Shown here: positions 1 through 7,010 of the stretch, piece by piece
Numbering within the stretch: the stretch's first letter is position 1
How the letters are laid out: every line of letters starts with the position of its first letter
Source: Sulfuricurvum sp.
Lineage (GTDB): Bacteria; Campylobacterota; Campylobacteria; Campylobacterales; Sulfurimonadaceae
Assembly: GCA_024635855.1 (NCBI GenBank)
Contig: JAGXHZ010000163.1
Span: 1-13,261, forward strand
Length of the DNA: 13,261 bases
Direction: 5' to 3'
The notes under the pieces: model-generated
Databases searched by the model: none
What the model was told of the DNA's origin: nothing
The model's input: the letters and a program-made list of their open reading frames with translations, nothing else
Program-made: the position numbers and the translations under genes

Positions 1-56
1 AGGGATGGTTTTTCAGCGGCAGCGGCAGCAGTTTTTTTAGAGTAAAGGAAAGATAA
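1..56 (+). CDS. ispE: IspE C-terminal end (4-diphosphocytidyl-2-C-methyl-D-erythritol kinase), partial
   Basis: Only the last 17 codons are present, read in the frame whose first full codon is at 3 and whose TAA stop is 54-56. They translate to [17 protein letters not shown]. The glycine/serine run followed by two phenylalanines is the C-terminal GHMP-kinase signature typical of IspE, the kinase of the non-mevalonate isoprenoid pathway. The stop lies two bases before the smpB start, and the gene's last codons contain the smpB ribosome binding site (AAGGAA, 45-50), so the two genes are very likely co-transcribed. From memory ispE also precedes smpB in Campylobacter. The protein is cut by the window edge, so identity rests on a short motif plus context. 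Confidence 0.72.
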   Translation, partial: GWFFSGSGSSFFRVKER

Positions 57-58
57 TC

Positions 59-511
59 ATGGGCGAAAATATAGCAACCAACAAAAAAGCCTTTTTTGAC
101 TACCATATCGAAGAGAAGTTCGAAGCAGGTCTTGTCCTGCACGGTTCTGAAGTGAAAGCACTGCGGGCAGGACGGGTCAACCTCAAAGAGGGGTTTATCA
201 AGATCGTTCGAGGGGAAGCCTTTTTATTTAATGTCCATATCGGTGTTCTCGCAACAACGCACCATTTTTATGCGCATGAAGAACGGGGAAGCCGAAAACT
301 CCTTTTGCATAAAAAACAAATTGACAAGATGTTCAAAGCAGTCGAAAAAGAGGGGTTTACGCTGGTTCCACTGAGCATTTACCTCAATGATCGTAATATT
401 TTCAAAATGCAAGTTGCCATTGCAAAAGGAAAAAAACTTTACGATAAGCGAGATGATCTAAAAGAAAAAAGTCTTAAACGGGATATGGAACGAGCCCTCA
501 AAGGAGAGTAG
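59..511 (+). CDS. smpB: SsrA (tmRNA)-binding protein SmpB
   Basis: SmpB binds tmRNA and delivers it to ribosomes stalled on broken mRNAs; in the trans-translation complex its C-terminal tail sits in the empty mRNA channel. The 150-residue length is normal. Family motifs are clear: the N-terminal core [15 protein letters not shown] at residues 28-42 (usually GTEVKSLR), the basic loop with [10 protein letters not shown] at 79-88, and the tail [20 protein letters not shown] at 124-143, which is the conserved tail that contacts the decoding centre. The ATG has AAGGAA nine bases upstream inside the end of ispE. The gene sits two bases after ispE and four bases before the corA-like gene, suggesting one transcript. 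No tmRNA gene is present in this window. Confidence 0.97.
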   Translation: MGENIATNKKAFFDYHIEEKFEAGLVLHGSEVKALRAGRVNLKEGFIKIVRGEAFLFNVHIGVLATTHHFYAHEERGSRKLLLHKKQIDKMFKAVEKEGFTLVPLSIYLNDRNIFKMQVAIAKGKKLYDKRDDLKEKSLKRDMERALKGE

Positions 512-515
512 TATA

Positions 516-1349
516 ATGGTCACAATGAACGGCATAACCTTGCATGATCTACACTTCAAGGATCTTCAAAATCCCATCCATCCTTCTGTTTATGAAAGTT
601 TCAGTGATTACCAAATTTTGATCCTCAGATTGCCTGAATTATGGGAAGGAAAAGCAAGTATTCTATCCCTTCGATTGCCAGAATTTTGGGAAGCCAAAGG
701 GAAATTTCTCTCCTACGGTTTTGTTATTACCAAAAATGGCGTTTGCTATTACGATAAAAAAACCAATTCCTTTATCAATTATTCCGAAGGGATGAAAGAT
801 TTATACCATTTTTTAGATAGAAAAATTGATGCTCTGATGGACGATATAGACATGGCTCAACAGAAAATTGCTTTTATCGAAGAGGGATTGTATAAAAAGC
901 ACAATCCAGCGCTTATGGATCGATGGCATACCCTTAAAAAAGAGCTTTCACGTTCAGAGCGAGTTATAATCAAAGCAGTCGATACTTTAGGACAATTTAT
1001 CAGCAAATCTAAGCTCACAGAAGAAACGCTGGAAAATGAGTTCCATGATCTTCATGAGCATCTCGAACGAACGCTTCGTTCCACCATTTCTGCAAGCAAC
1101 CAGCTCGATGATTTGTACCGATACTACAACCTCCGTTCTAATGATCGTATGAATCGCAGCATTTATGTACTTACAATCGTTTCGGTTATCTTCTTACCAC
1201 TTAATCTCGCAGTTGGTTTCTTTGGGATGAATACGGGAGGATTGCCATTTCAGGACATAAGATTTGGAACCGTATATGCGCTTGAAAGTATGATTATTTT
1301 TGCAATTGTGCTTATTGCTGCAGTGATATGGAAAATTAAAAAAGGATAA
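516..1349 (+). CDS. CorA/ZntB-family divalent cation transporter
   Basis: This 277-residue protein looks like a CorA-superfamily (2-TM-GxN) inner-membrane channel for divalent cations such as Mg2+, Co2+ or Zn2+. A long, charged, helical cytoplasmic region (about residues 100-200) leads into two C-terminal membrane segments, about 216-236 and 255-273, joined by a loop with the signature G237-M238-N239. The loop continues TGGLPF rather than the MPEL of classical CorA, which resembles the ZntB-like branch, so substrate is uncertain. The ATG follows AAGGAG, which lies inside the end of smpB. An odd feature is a tandem repeat of 15 residues (37-51 and 52-66, both LRLPE-x-WE-x-K with a shared LS ending), encoded by two 45-base units that are about 73% identical. 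The first units of the soluble domain are otherwise poorly conserved. Confidence 0.88.
   Translation: MVTMNGITLHDLHFKDLQNPIHPSVYESFSDYQILILRLPELWEGKASILSLRLPEFWEAKGKFLSYGFVITKNGVCYYDKKTNSFINYSEGMKDLYHFLDRKIDALMDDIDMAQQKIAFIEEGLYKKHNPALMDRWHTLKKELSRSERVIIKAVDTLGQFISKSKLTEETLENEFHDLHEHLERTLRSTISASNQLDDLYRYYNLRSNDRMNRSIYVLTIVSVIFLPLNLAVGFFGMNTGGLPFQDIRFGTVYALESMIIFAIVLIAAVIWKIKKG
624..713 (+). repeat. In-frame 45-base tandem duplication inside the corA-like gene
   Basis: Units 624-668 and 669-713 lie head to tail and match at 33 of 45 bases by direct count; the encoded peptides match at 10 of 15 residues (LRLPELWEGK and LRLPEFWEAK at their starts). Because 45 is a multiple of three, the reading frame is kept. 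The divergence between units suggests an old, selectively tolerated duplication rather than a recent assembly artefact. Confidence 0.85.
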
Positions 1350-1353
1350 AATA

Positions 1354-1401
1354 AATATTTTCCCGCATCTGAAAGATGCGAGTAATTTTGGGGAAGATAT
1401 T
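1354..1401. terminator. Convergent, probably bidirectional terminator hairpin
   Basis: The gap between the rightward corA-like gene and leftward rplS holds a perfect 7-base stem (CGCATCT, 1364-1370, and AGATGCG, 1374-1380) with a GAA loop. An outer stem pairs 1354-1363 with 1392-1401 (nine Watson-Crick pairs and one G-U in the rightward transcript). T-rich stretches follow on both sides: CGTTTTGTTTT for the rightward transcript and ATTTATTTTAT for the leftward one. The position between two converging stop codons fits a shared terminator. The 11-base bulge between inner stem and outer arm is atypical. Confidence 0.6.
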
Positions 1402-1410
1402 CGTTTTGTT

Positions 1411-1785
1411 TTAAACGTTACTTGTCTTAGGGCGACGAATCTCTTTGATACGTGCTTTTTTACCAGCAAGATCACGAAGATAGAACAATTTCGCACGACG
1501 AACACGACCACGACGAAGTACTTCGATTTTCTCTAAGCTATCGCTGTAGATTGGGAATACACGCTCGATACCGATAGCATTTGCTCCGATTTTACGAACA
1601 GTAATAGTACGGCCAGTGCCTTCTCCACGAATAGAGATACATACACCCTCATAACTTTGCACACGAGTTTTTTCACCCTCTGTAATGCTAACAGCAAGAC
1701 GAAGTGTATCGCCTGCACGGAATAAAGGAATATCTTTCCCAGCGATTTGTGCTTGCTCGAAGCTAGCAATGTATTTATTTTTCAT
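1411..1785 (-). CDS. rplS: 50S ribosomal protein L19
   Basis: L19 sits at the 30S-50S interface and forms an inter-subunit bridge. The 124-residue product carries the family core: [20 protein letters not shown] near residue 23, the glycine-rich turn [23 protein letters not shown], and the basic C-terminal half [30 protein letters not shown]. It is the last gene of the ffh-rpsP-khpA-rimM-trmD-rplS operon. Its ATG (1783-1785) lies inside the last codons of trmD, an 11-base overlap, with a GGA element (in AAGGACTT) about seven bases upstream, so translation is probably coupled to trmD. A structured terminator follows the stop. Residues near the C-terminus (KTSNV) are a short tail with no known role. 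Confidence 0.98.
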   Translation of the reverse strand: MKNKYIASFEQAQIAGKDIPLFRAGDTLRLAVSITEGEKTRVQSYEGVCISIRGEGTGRTITVRKIGANAIGIERVFPIYSDSLEKIEVLRRGRVRRAKLFYLRDLAGKKARIKEIRRPKTSNV

Positions 1786-2470
1786 AAGAAGTCCTTATTT
1801 TATGCTTTAGTAGCTGTTCTGGTCTGAAATATTTTGTTTTACATTCAGACATAGCTAATTTTAGTGCTAGAATTTTACTGTGATTTCCCTTTAAATATTC
1901 TGATGGAACACCCATTTTCTCGTAAATGGCTGGTTTTCCAAAAGAAGGTGCTTCTAAAAGTGGCGTTTCAAAGCTTTCATATTCTAGTGATTCACTGTTT
2001 CCAAGAACGCCGTCAATATTTCTAACAATAGCATCGCTCATAACAAGCGATGGAAGTTCACCACCGGTGAGAACATAATCACCAATGCTAAACACTTCAT
2101 CCGCAAAGGATTCAATCACCCGCTCATCGATTCCCTCATACCGTCCGCTAACAAAAACAACATGTTCTCTTAAAGCAAGACGCTTGGCATCGTTTTGGGT
2201 AAATTGCTTCCCTACGGGTGCTGCAAAAATGATATACGCATCGTCATCCAACGTATTAAGCGCATCAAAAAGAGGCTGAGGAGTCATAACCATCCCAGCA
2301 CCTCCGCCTACTGCAGTATCATCAACCTTGGAGTGTTTTGATGCACTGTAATCTCTAGGATTGAGATACGCTACTTCAAACTTTCCTGATTCAATCGCAC
2401 GCTTCAAGATTGAATCTTGAAAATAACCTTCTATCAGATTAGAAAAAAGGGTAACGTACGTGAATCGCAC
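1775..2470 (-). CDS. trmD: tRNA (guanine-N1-)-methyltransferase TrmD
   Basis: TrmD uses S-adenosylmethionine to make m1G37 next to the anticodon of tRNAs reading CNN-type codons, preventing +1 frameshifts; it is a SPOUT-fold dimer with a trefoil knot. The 231 residues are the normal size. Visible motifs are [13 protein letters not shown] (51-63), [11 protein letters not shown] (108-118), and the knot/SAM loop [14 protein letters not shown] (128-141), followed by the GNHSKI tRNA-side motif near 195-200. The segment around 170-185 ([12 protein letters not shown]) differs from the DYPHYTRP seen in many gammaproteobacteria. The start is GTG, directly abutting the rimM stop with no spacer, and the N-terminus (RFTYVTLF) matches the family, so this start is well supported. 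The end overlaps rplS. Confidence 0.97.
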   Translation of the reverse strand: MRFTYVTLFSNLIEGYFQDSILKRAIESGKFEVAYLNPRDYSASKHSKVDDTAVGGGAGMVMTPQPLFDALNTLDDDAYIIFAAPVGKQFTQNDAKRLALREHVVFVSGRYEGIDERVIESFADEVFSIGDYVLTGGELPSLVMSDAIVRNIDGVLGNSESLEYESFETPLLEAPSFGKPAIYEKMGVPSEYLKGNHSKILALKLAMSECKTKYFRPEQLLKHKIRTSYEK

Positions 2471-3025
2471 TTATGATGCCTCAAGTAAATCGACACCACC
2501 GTCTACACTTATTTTCTTCATCTCTAAATCAATTTTTAGTACAAAACGATCAATATAAGGGATTAGAAACGTAGCAGGAAACTCTTGTAAAACCAAAGCA
2601 TTATCCGTCTTAATAAACAGGTAATCCTGTGGTCCAATCCGCTCAACTTCAATAACGGTTCCCAAAAGTTTTTCACCTTCAAAGACATTAAGTCCCGGTA
2701 AATCAAACCAAAAGAACTCCCCCTCAGCAAGCTTACAACGATCACGAGTTGCTTCGTGTGTGGTAAAAAGCTTTGCATTGGTGAGAACTTTTGCCGTTTC
2801 TGGGGTATCGTATCCCACAATATGCGCAAGCTCTCGATCAGGGTTATAACTTTGGAGAGTTATGGTTTTACCGTTTTCTAAATCAAAGGTTGCACCTTTG
2901 GCAAATTGTTCCGGAAAATCCGTATGAAGATTGAGTTTTATATCACCCTTAAGCCCTACTACGCGGCCCAGTGTGGCGACATGCAGAAGATCAGGATTAG
3001 GAGAATTACGAAAGCGGTTCGACAT
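2471..3025 (-). CDS. rimM: 16S rRNA processing / 30S maturation factor RimM
   Basis: RimM binds S19 and assists late maturation of the 30S head. The protein has an N-terminal RimM domain (HVATLGRVVGLKGDIKLNLHTDFPEQF) and a C-terminal PRC-barrel (FFWFDLPGLNVFEGEKLLG, then FLIPYIDRFV). I chose the ATG at 3023-3025, giving 184 residues beginning MSNRF, because family similarity begins only about 15 residues further on. The frame is open further upstream: another ATG at 3044-3046 has AAGG six bases before it and would add seven residues, so it cannot be excluded. Either start lies inside the 3' end of khpA (20-41 base overlap), implying translational coupling. The stop abuts the GTG of trmD. Confidence 0.95.
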   Translation of the reverse strand: MSNRFRNSPNPDLLHVATLGRVVGLKGDIKLNLHTDFPEQFAKGATFDLENGKTITLQSYNPDRELAHIVGYDTPETAKVLTNAKLFTTHEATRDRCKLAEGEFFWFDLPGLNVFEGEKLLGTVIEVERIGPQDYLFIKTDNALVLQEFPATFLIPYIDRFVLKIDLEMKKISVDGGVDLLEAS

Positions 3026-3245
3026 TGATACGATAACTCTTTCCATCTTTGGCCTTACAACCAGAAATGACAGTTTTGATCGCACCGATCATCTTTCCCT
3101 CTTTACCGATGAGTTTACCTACATCGGCTTGATTAGCGTACAATAAAATTTCTGTTACTTCATCGCGCTCGTAAAATTCCACTCGAACATCCTCAGGATA
3201 GGTGGCAACTAGCTTGGCAAAACCAGCGACGAAGTCAGCAATCAT
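3006..3245 (-). CDS. khpA: KH-domain RNA-binding protein KhpA (YlqC family)
   Basis: This 79-residue protein is a single type II KH domain with the RNA-binding GxxG loop as GKEG (residues 47-50) inside the segment DVGKLIGKEGKMIGAIKTVI. In Gram-positive bacteria KhpA pairs with KhpB and binds many RNAs; in Campylobacterota its exact targets are not known to me. It is always small and typically lies between rpsP and rimM, as here. The ATG at 3243-3245 is two bases downstream of the rpsP stop, with only a weak AGG element 11 bases upstream in the rpsP end, so coupled translation from rpsP is likely. The 3' end overlaps rimM. Confidence 0.93.
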   Translation of the reverse strand: MIADFVAGFAKLVATYPEDVRVEFYERDEVTEILLYANQADVGKLIGKEGKMIGAIKTVISGCKAKDGKSYRINVEPLS

Positions 3246-3247
3246 AC

Positions 3248-3478
3248 TTATTTACCTGTAATTTTTTTAACGCGATCTGACATTTGAGCACCAACGCTCA
3301 TCCAATACGTAAGACGCTCTTCATCTACTTTAACCGTAATAGGGTCAGTCATTGGGTTATAATAACCGATCAATTCAATCCAACCACCATCACGACGTTT
3401 ACGGCTGTCCGTTACTGCGATACGGTAGAAAGGTTGTTTTTTACGACCCATACGGGTTAGACGAATGACTGTTGCCAT
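3248..3478 (-). CDS. rpsP: 30S ribosomal protein S16
   Basis: S16 is an early-binding small-subunit protein that stabilises the 16S rRNA 5' and central domains. The 76-residue product starts [20 protein letters not shown], the classic S16 N-terminus, and contains the [15 protein letters not shown] stretch at about residues 29-43. The same frame is open upstream to 3556, but that 26-residue extension has no family counterpart. The ATG at 3476-3478 has AAGGA about six bases upstream, so the short form is right. It is the second gene of the ffh operon, separated from ffh by an unusual 135-base gap that contains a strong hairpin. Confidence 0.98.
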   Translation of the reverse strand: MATVIRLTRMGRKKQPFYRIAVTDSRKRRDGGWIELIGYYNPMTDPITVKVDEERLTYWMSVGAQMSDRVKKITGK

Positions 3479-3566
3479 TTTAGATCCTTTTAAATAATAT
3501 TTTTGCGCACAGTTACTTTGAAGAGTGTTTTGCCCATAAAAGCAAAAAGAAACCACAAAATGACTA

Positions 3567-3610
3567 GAACGCTAAGTCAGAGATTTAAAAAAATCTCCTG
3601 CTTAACGTTC
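3567..3610 (-). terminator. 20-bp imperfect hairpin in the ffh-rpsP gap (attenuator, terminator or processing site)
   Basis: The arms are 3567-3586 and 3591-3610 with a four-base loop. In the leftward (gene-strand) RNA the stem has 16 Watson-Crick pairs, two G-U pairs and two adjacent mismatches with a U-only loop. The G-U pairs would be A-C mismatches on the opposite strand, so the structure favours the leftward transcript. It starts three bases after the ffh stop. The stretch after it (TAGTCATTTTGTGG) is only moderately U-rich, so partial termination or RNase III processing are as plausible as full termination. No convincing new promoter for rpsP was seen downstream of it. Confidence 0.6.
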
Positions 3611-3613
3611 TTA

Positions 3614-4960
3614 CTAACGTGGAATTTTAGAGCCTTGCATTTGCCCCATCATATTTTGGAGGTCTTGCATCCCTTTTTTACCTGAAAAACGCTTTGCCAT
3701 TTTTGAAGCATTTTTAAACTGCTTCAGAATACGGTTAACATCTACGATATTTAAACCGCATCCCATTGCCAAACGTGCTTTTCGGCTGTTGTTCAGCAAT
3801 TCCGGATCTTCACGTTCTTTCATCGTCATGGAGGAAACCAATGCTTTGATTCGTTTCAACTCGCCTGAGTTTTCCAGATCAAAATCTTTGAGCGCCGATG
3901 CCATGCCACCCATTCCTGGAATCATTCCCATAATGGATTTCATGCTCCCCATTTTTTTGAGGCTTTCCATTTGCTCTAGGAAGTCATTAAAATTGAACTC
4001 CCCTTTTTTAATCTTTTTGGTGAGCTGTTTTGCTTTTTTCTCATCGATAATCGAAGCCGTTTTTTCCGCAAGACCTTCAATGTCCCCAAGCCCCATAAGG
4101 CGATTGACAATACGATCCGGCAAGAATATTTCCAAATCTTCCATTTTTTCACCGGCACCGATAAAGCGTAACGGTACTTGAATCTGAGAGGCGATACCCA
4201 GTGCAACACCGCCTTTAGAATCTCCATCGTATTTGGTGAGGATGACTCCATCGATACCAATTTTTTGGTTAAACAAATCCGCAGTACGCACCGCATCTTG
4301 ACCTGCTAACGAATCGGCAACGTAGAAAATTTCATGAGGATTTGCAGCACGTTTGACCTCAGCTAGCTCATCCATAAGGGCATCATCTATCGCCAAACGT
4401 CCTGCCGTGTCAATCAGTACTACATCAACGAGAAGTTTTTGCGCATAGGCAATCGCCCCTTTGACTACGTCAGCTGGGTTTTTCGTTGTTTCATCGCTGT
4501 AAAGCTCAACTTCAATCCCTGCACACACTTGACGAAGCTGCTCTACTGCCGCAAGACGCTGTAAGTCTGCCGCAACAACCAAGACCTTTTTCTTTTGACG
4601 AATCTTGAGGTAATTTGCAAGCTTACCCGTCGTAGTTGTTTTCCCTGAACCTTGCAAGCCAGTCATCAAAATAACCGTAGGCGATTGTGGTGCGTATACG
4701 AAGCCCGAATTTCCTTTGACCTTCAAAAGCTCATACAATGAACTTCGAAGCGCATCTAGAAATTGATCTTTGCCGATACCGTTTTGTTTTACTTGAAGTT
4801 CAACCGAATCAATAAGATCTTTCACCACTTTGTGATGAACATCTGCTTTTAATAACGCTTTCTTAAGCTCGCCCAATGCCTTGGTGAGTGCTTTTTCATC
4901 GTCATGAAAACGAATCTTGCGTATGGCAGATGTAAATGATTCGGTGAGCGTATCAAACAC
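3614..4960 (-). CDS. ffh: Signal recognition particle GTPase Ffh (SRP54)
   Basis: Ffh binds 4.5S RNA and signal sequences of nascent membrane proteins and docks with FtsY at the membrane. The 448 residues show the N helical bundle, the G domain (P-loop GLQGSGKTTTTGK, 101-113; DTAGR, 184-188; TKYDGDSKGG, 242-251; GAGEKMEDL, 268-276) and a methionine-rich M domain with IPGMGGM and RKARLAMGCG, ending MMGQMQGSKIPR. In the G2-region motif usually written DTYRPAA the sequence is DLQRLAA (132-138). The start is GTG at 4958-4960, supported by AGGAG six bases upstream. It heads the translation operon and has its own promoter-like -10. The 4.5S RNA gene is not in this window. Confidence 0.98.
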   Translation of the reverse strand: MFDTLTESFTSAIRKIRFHDDEKALTKALGELKKALLKADVHHKVVKDLIDSVELQVKQNGIGKDQFLDALRSSLYELLKVKGNSGFVYAPQSPTVILMTGLQGSGKTTTTGKLANYLKIRQKKKVLVVAADLQRLAAVEQLRQVCAGIEVELYSDETTKNPADVVKGAIAYAQKLLVDVVLIDTAGRLAIDDALMDELAEVKRAANPHEIFYVADSLAGQDAVRTADLFNQKIGIDGVILTKYDGDSKGGVALGIASQIQVPLRFIGAGEKMEDLEIFLPDRIVNRLMGLGDIEGLAEKTASIIDEKKAKQLTKKIKKGEFNFNDFLEQMESLKKMGSMKSIMGMIPGMGGMASALKDFDLENSGELKRIKALVSSMTMKEREDPELLNNSRKARLAMGCGLNIVDVNRILKQFKNASKMAKRFSGKKGMQDLQNMMGQMQGSKIPR

Positions 4961-5004
4961 TTGAACTCCTAAATAGTACAGTTACAGGGTATAAAAAGTT
5001 TCGC

Positions 5005-5010
5005 ATTATA
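5005..5010 (-). promoter_or_regulatory. Candidate -10 box for the ffh operon
   Basis: The leftward strand reads TATAAT here, 45 bases before the ffh GTG start, in an AT-rich 77-base gap. No TTGACA-like -35 is seen, but T-rich upstream sequence with only a good -10 is the norm for sigma-70 promoters in Campylobacterota. It would drive ffh, rpsP, khpA, rimM, trmD and rplS. Confidence 0.5.
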
Positions 5011-5037
5011 CTTAATTTTTACTTTGATTACGCTTTT

Positions 5038-5775
5038 TTAACTTCCAAAATGTCCAAATATTTTCGGCTCTGACGCTATAAATGTCAACCCCAGAATTTC
5101 CACTTTTTTAGCGTGTAACATAACGCGCTTAGCCTGACGTCCGCCGTAGCTCTCATCGCCTACTATCGGATGAAGCGCGTATTTCATGTGTGCACGAATT
5201 TGGTGCGTCCGTCCATGATGGATAATCAGTTGAACTTTCGTCTTTTTTCCTGATACTTCCAGAGGGGTTACTTCAGTAATCGCGGGCTTACCATTTTTCG
5301 CTACTTTTGTATACGCCTTGTTCCCTTTTTTCTCCGTAATAAGAGGCTGGTCGATGACAAACGCCTCACTTATGATACCGTCTACCCACGCAACGTACTC
5401 TTTATAGACATTGTCTTTTTTAAACTCGCTGATAGCTTTGAGACGGTATTCTTCGTTTTTAACCAACATCAAGACACCGCTTGTTTCACGGTCAAGTCTG
5501 TGAAGAAGCTGTGAACCTTTAAACTGTCGCTCAATCTCATCGGAATTGACAAATGCCGGTTTATCAATGACGATTAGGTTATCATCTTCATAGATTGGGT
5601 GAGCTTTTTCTACCTTTTGAACGATAAAAGTGGTTTTAGCACTGATTTCACCCCGCGCGATCAACACCTTGGAGTTACCCACATAGACCAATCCGCGGTC
5701 AATTAGTGATTTTGCTTCGGAATTGCTGATTCCCTCTTGTGCTGCTAAGAGCTTGTATGCTTTTTGTTTTTCCAT
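5038..5775 (-). CDS. RluA/RluD-family pseudouridine synthase
   Basis: The product (245 residues) should isomerise specific uridines in rRNA or tRNA to pseudouridine. An S4-like RNA-binding segment occupies roughly residues 1-50 (SNSEAKSLIDRGLVYVG), followed by the catalytic domain with the signature HRLDRETSG (92-100), where D95 is the nucleophile. Later motifs VQLIIHHGRTHQIRAH and HPIVGDESYGG are also typical. Which nucleotide is modified cannot be told from sequence: RluA, RluC and RluD share this signature. The ATG at 5773-5775 has GAGGA eight bases upstream. It lies between waaA and ffh, as in Campylobacter from memory, with an extended -10 promoter in the 54-base gap before it. Confidence 0.93.
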   Translation of the reverse strand: MEKQKAYKLLAAQEGISNSEAKSLIDRGLVYVGNSKVLIARGEISAKTTFIVQKVEKAHPIYEDDNLIVIDKPAFVNSDEIERQFKGSQLLHRLDRETSGVLMLVKNEEYRLKAISEFKKDNVYKEYVAWVDGIISEAFVIDQPLITEKKGNKAYTKVAKNGKPAITEVTPLEVSGKKTKVQLIIHHGRTHQIRAHMKYALHPIVGDESYGGRQAKRVMLHAKKVEILGLTFIASEPKIFGHFGS

Positions 5776-5817
5776 TTTATCGTCCTCAGGTTGATTTTCA
5801 ATCCGTTTATTTTTGGA

Positions 5818-5826
5818 ATTATAGCA
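5818..5826 (-). promoter_or_regulatory. Extended -10 promoter of the pseudouridine synthase gene
   Basis: The leftward strand reads TGCTATAAT, a perfect extended -10 (TGn plus TATAAT), about 43 bases before the ATG of the downstream gene. It overlaps the last few bases before the waaA stop. No good -35 is visible, which an extended -10 can tolerate. Confidence 0.6.
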
Positions 5827-5829
5827 CTA

Positions 5830-7002
5830 TCACGCTTTAACTCTAACCGTTGAGCGTAAACACTCCATAACCCTATCCAAATCAATGCTTGCATTTACCT
5901 GTGATGGGGGTAATGTTTCGGCAATATGCAGGGCTTCAGCAATCCCCTCTAAATCCACAAACTGCACATGAGACACGTATTTAAATAACTCACGCTGTAA
6001 AAATATCTGTTTACCCGTAATAATTTTGCATCCAAAATGAGCAGGTTCTAGGGGATTATGTCCGCCGATGGGAGAAAAAGCTCCTCCCAAAATCGCTATA
6101 TCACTGATGGCATAGAGGTTGTTAAGTTCACCCATGGCATCGATGAGTGTAATATCCGCATCCATGGTTTGGGTCTGGCTCCAACGTGAAAAACGAGAGT
6201 CGGGCGCAATACGTTCGATGAGCTGCGCTACTTTGGTAAAGCGTTCGGGATGGCGCGGGACGATGAGGAGTTTTGCGTGAGGATGCACTGTCTGATACTC
6301 CATAAATCCTCGCAAGATTCCCTCCTCTTCCCCCTCATGGGTACTTCCTGCAACAATCAATAATCCATCGGGCTTAGGATACTCTTTGGTCGCTTCGATC
6401 TTTTGTGCCAGCTTTATGTTTCCGACAACTTCAACGTTGTGCGCACCCAATGCGATGAAACGCGCCATGTCCTCACTGCTTTGGCATAAAATAAGATCGC
6501 ATTTTTTAAACAGTCTCGCATAAAACCATCGCATTTTGTAGTATTTCGGAAAACTTCGATCGCTGATGCGGGCATTGAGGGCAATGACCCGTGCGCCTCG
6601 GAGGGTGCAAATACTAAATAAAAGATACCAAAACTCTGCTTCTAGGATAACGACTGTTTTAGGAGTACGTATCCAAAACCATAACCATGGCTCAAAAGGG
6701 AGATAACGTACCTCTGCGGTGTATTTGGATGCAGCTTCATAACCGGTGTGAGTAATGACACTGATAGCGATTTTAAGCCCTTTTAAGCGCTCTACTATCG
6801 GCGCGATTGCTTTGGCTTCTCCTAAAGAGCAGACATGAAACCAAATATCATGATCTTTGAAGGGACGATTGTTATAGAGAAAAAAACGAGAGGGTATAGA
6901 GGAACGGTATTTTTTTTTAAACGATAGAAAGAGGATAAAAGGGAGTGCCGCCACAAAAAGAACGGCGGCAAGTAAAGTATAAAAAAGGTCAAAAACCTTC
7001 AC
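5830..7002 (-). CDS. waaA: 3-deoxy-D-manno-octulosonic acid (Kdo) transferase WaaA
   Basis: WaaA is a GT30-family inner-membrane glycosyltransferase that adds Kdo from CMP-Kdo to lipid IVA, the first step of LPS core assembly. An N-terminal hydrophobic anchor (about residues 8-27) precedes two Rossmann-like lobes. Family motifs are CSLGEAKA (58-65, with E62 as the likely catalytic base), ILEAEFW (119-125), AGSTHEGEEE (218-227), VPRHPERF (248-255), and GGAFSPIGGHNPLEP (306-320). Length 390 is normal. The start is GTG at 7000-7002, eight bases after the flgZ-like stop, with no strong ribosome binding site, so translation may depend on coupling. Number of Kdo residues added (one or more) cannot be read from the sequence. 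Confidence 0.96.
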   Translation of the reverse strand: MKVFDLFYTLLAAVLFVAALPFILFLSFKKKYRSSIPSRFFLYNNRPFKDHDIWFHVCSLGEAKAIAPIVERLKGLKIAISVITHTGYEAASKYTAEVRYLPFEPWLWFWIRTPKTVVILEAEFWYLLFSICTLRGARVIALNARISDRSFPKYYKMRWFYARLFKKCDLILCQSSEDMARFIALGAHNVEVVGNIKLAQKIEATKEYPKPDGLLIVAGSTHEGEEEGILRGFMEYQTVHPHAKLLIVPRHPERFTKVAQLIERIAPDSRFSRWSQTQTMDADITLIDAMGELNNLYAISDIAILGGAFSPIGGHNPLEPAHFGCKIITGKQIFLQRELFKYVSHVQFVDLEGIAEALHIAETLPPSQVNASIDLDRVMECLRSTVRVKA

Positions 7003-7010
7003 GAAAAGAT

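Noticed and set aside
1..45. Frame-1 reading [14 protein letters not shown] with a TAA at 43-45 as the end of the upstream gene
   Set aside because: The frame starting at base 3 gives [10 protein letters not shown], a clear IspE C-terminus, and its stop is two bases before smpB. The alanine-run frame has no family match.
3479..3556. 26-residue N-terminal extension of rpsP
   Set aside because: S16 proteins begin MATVIRL-like; the extension has no family counterpart and the inner ATG has AAGGA at proper distance.
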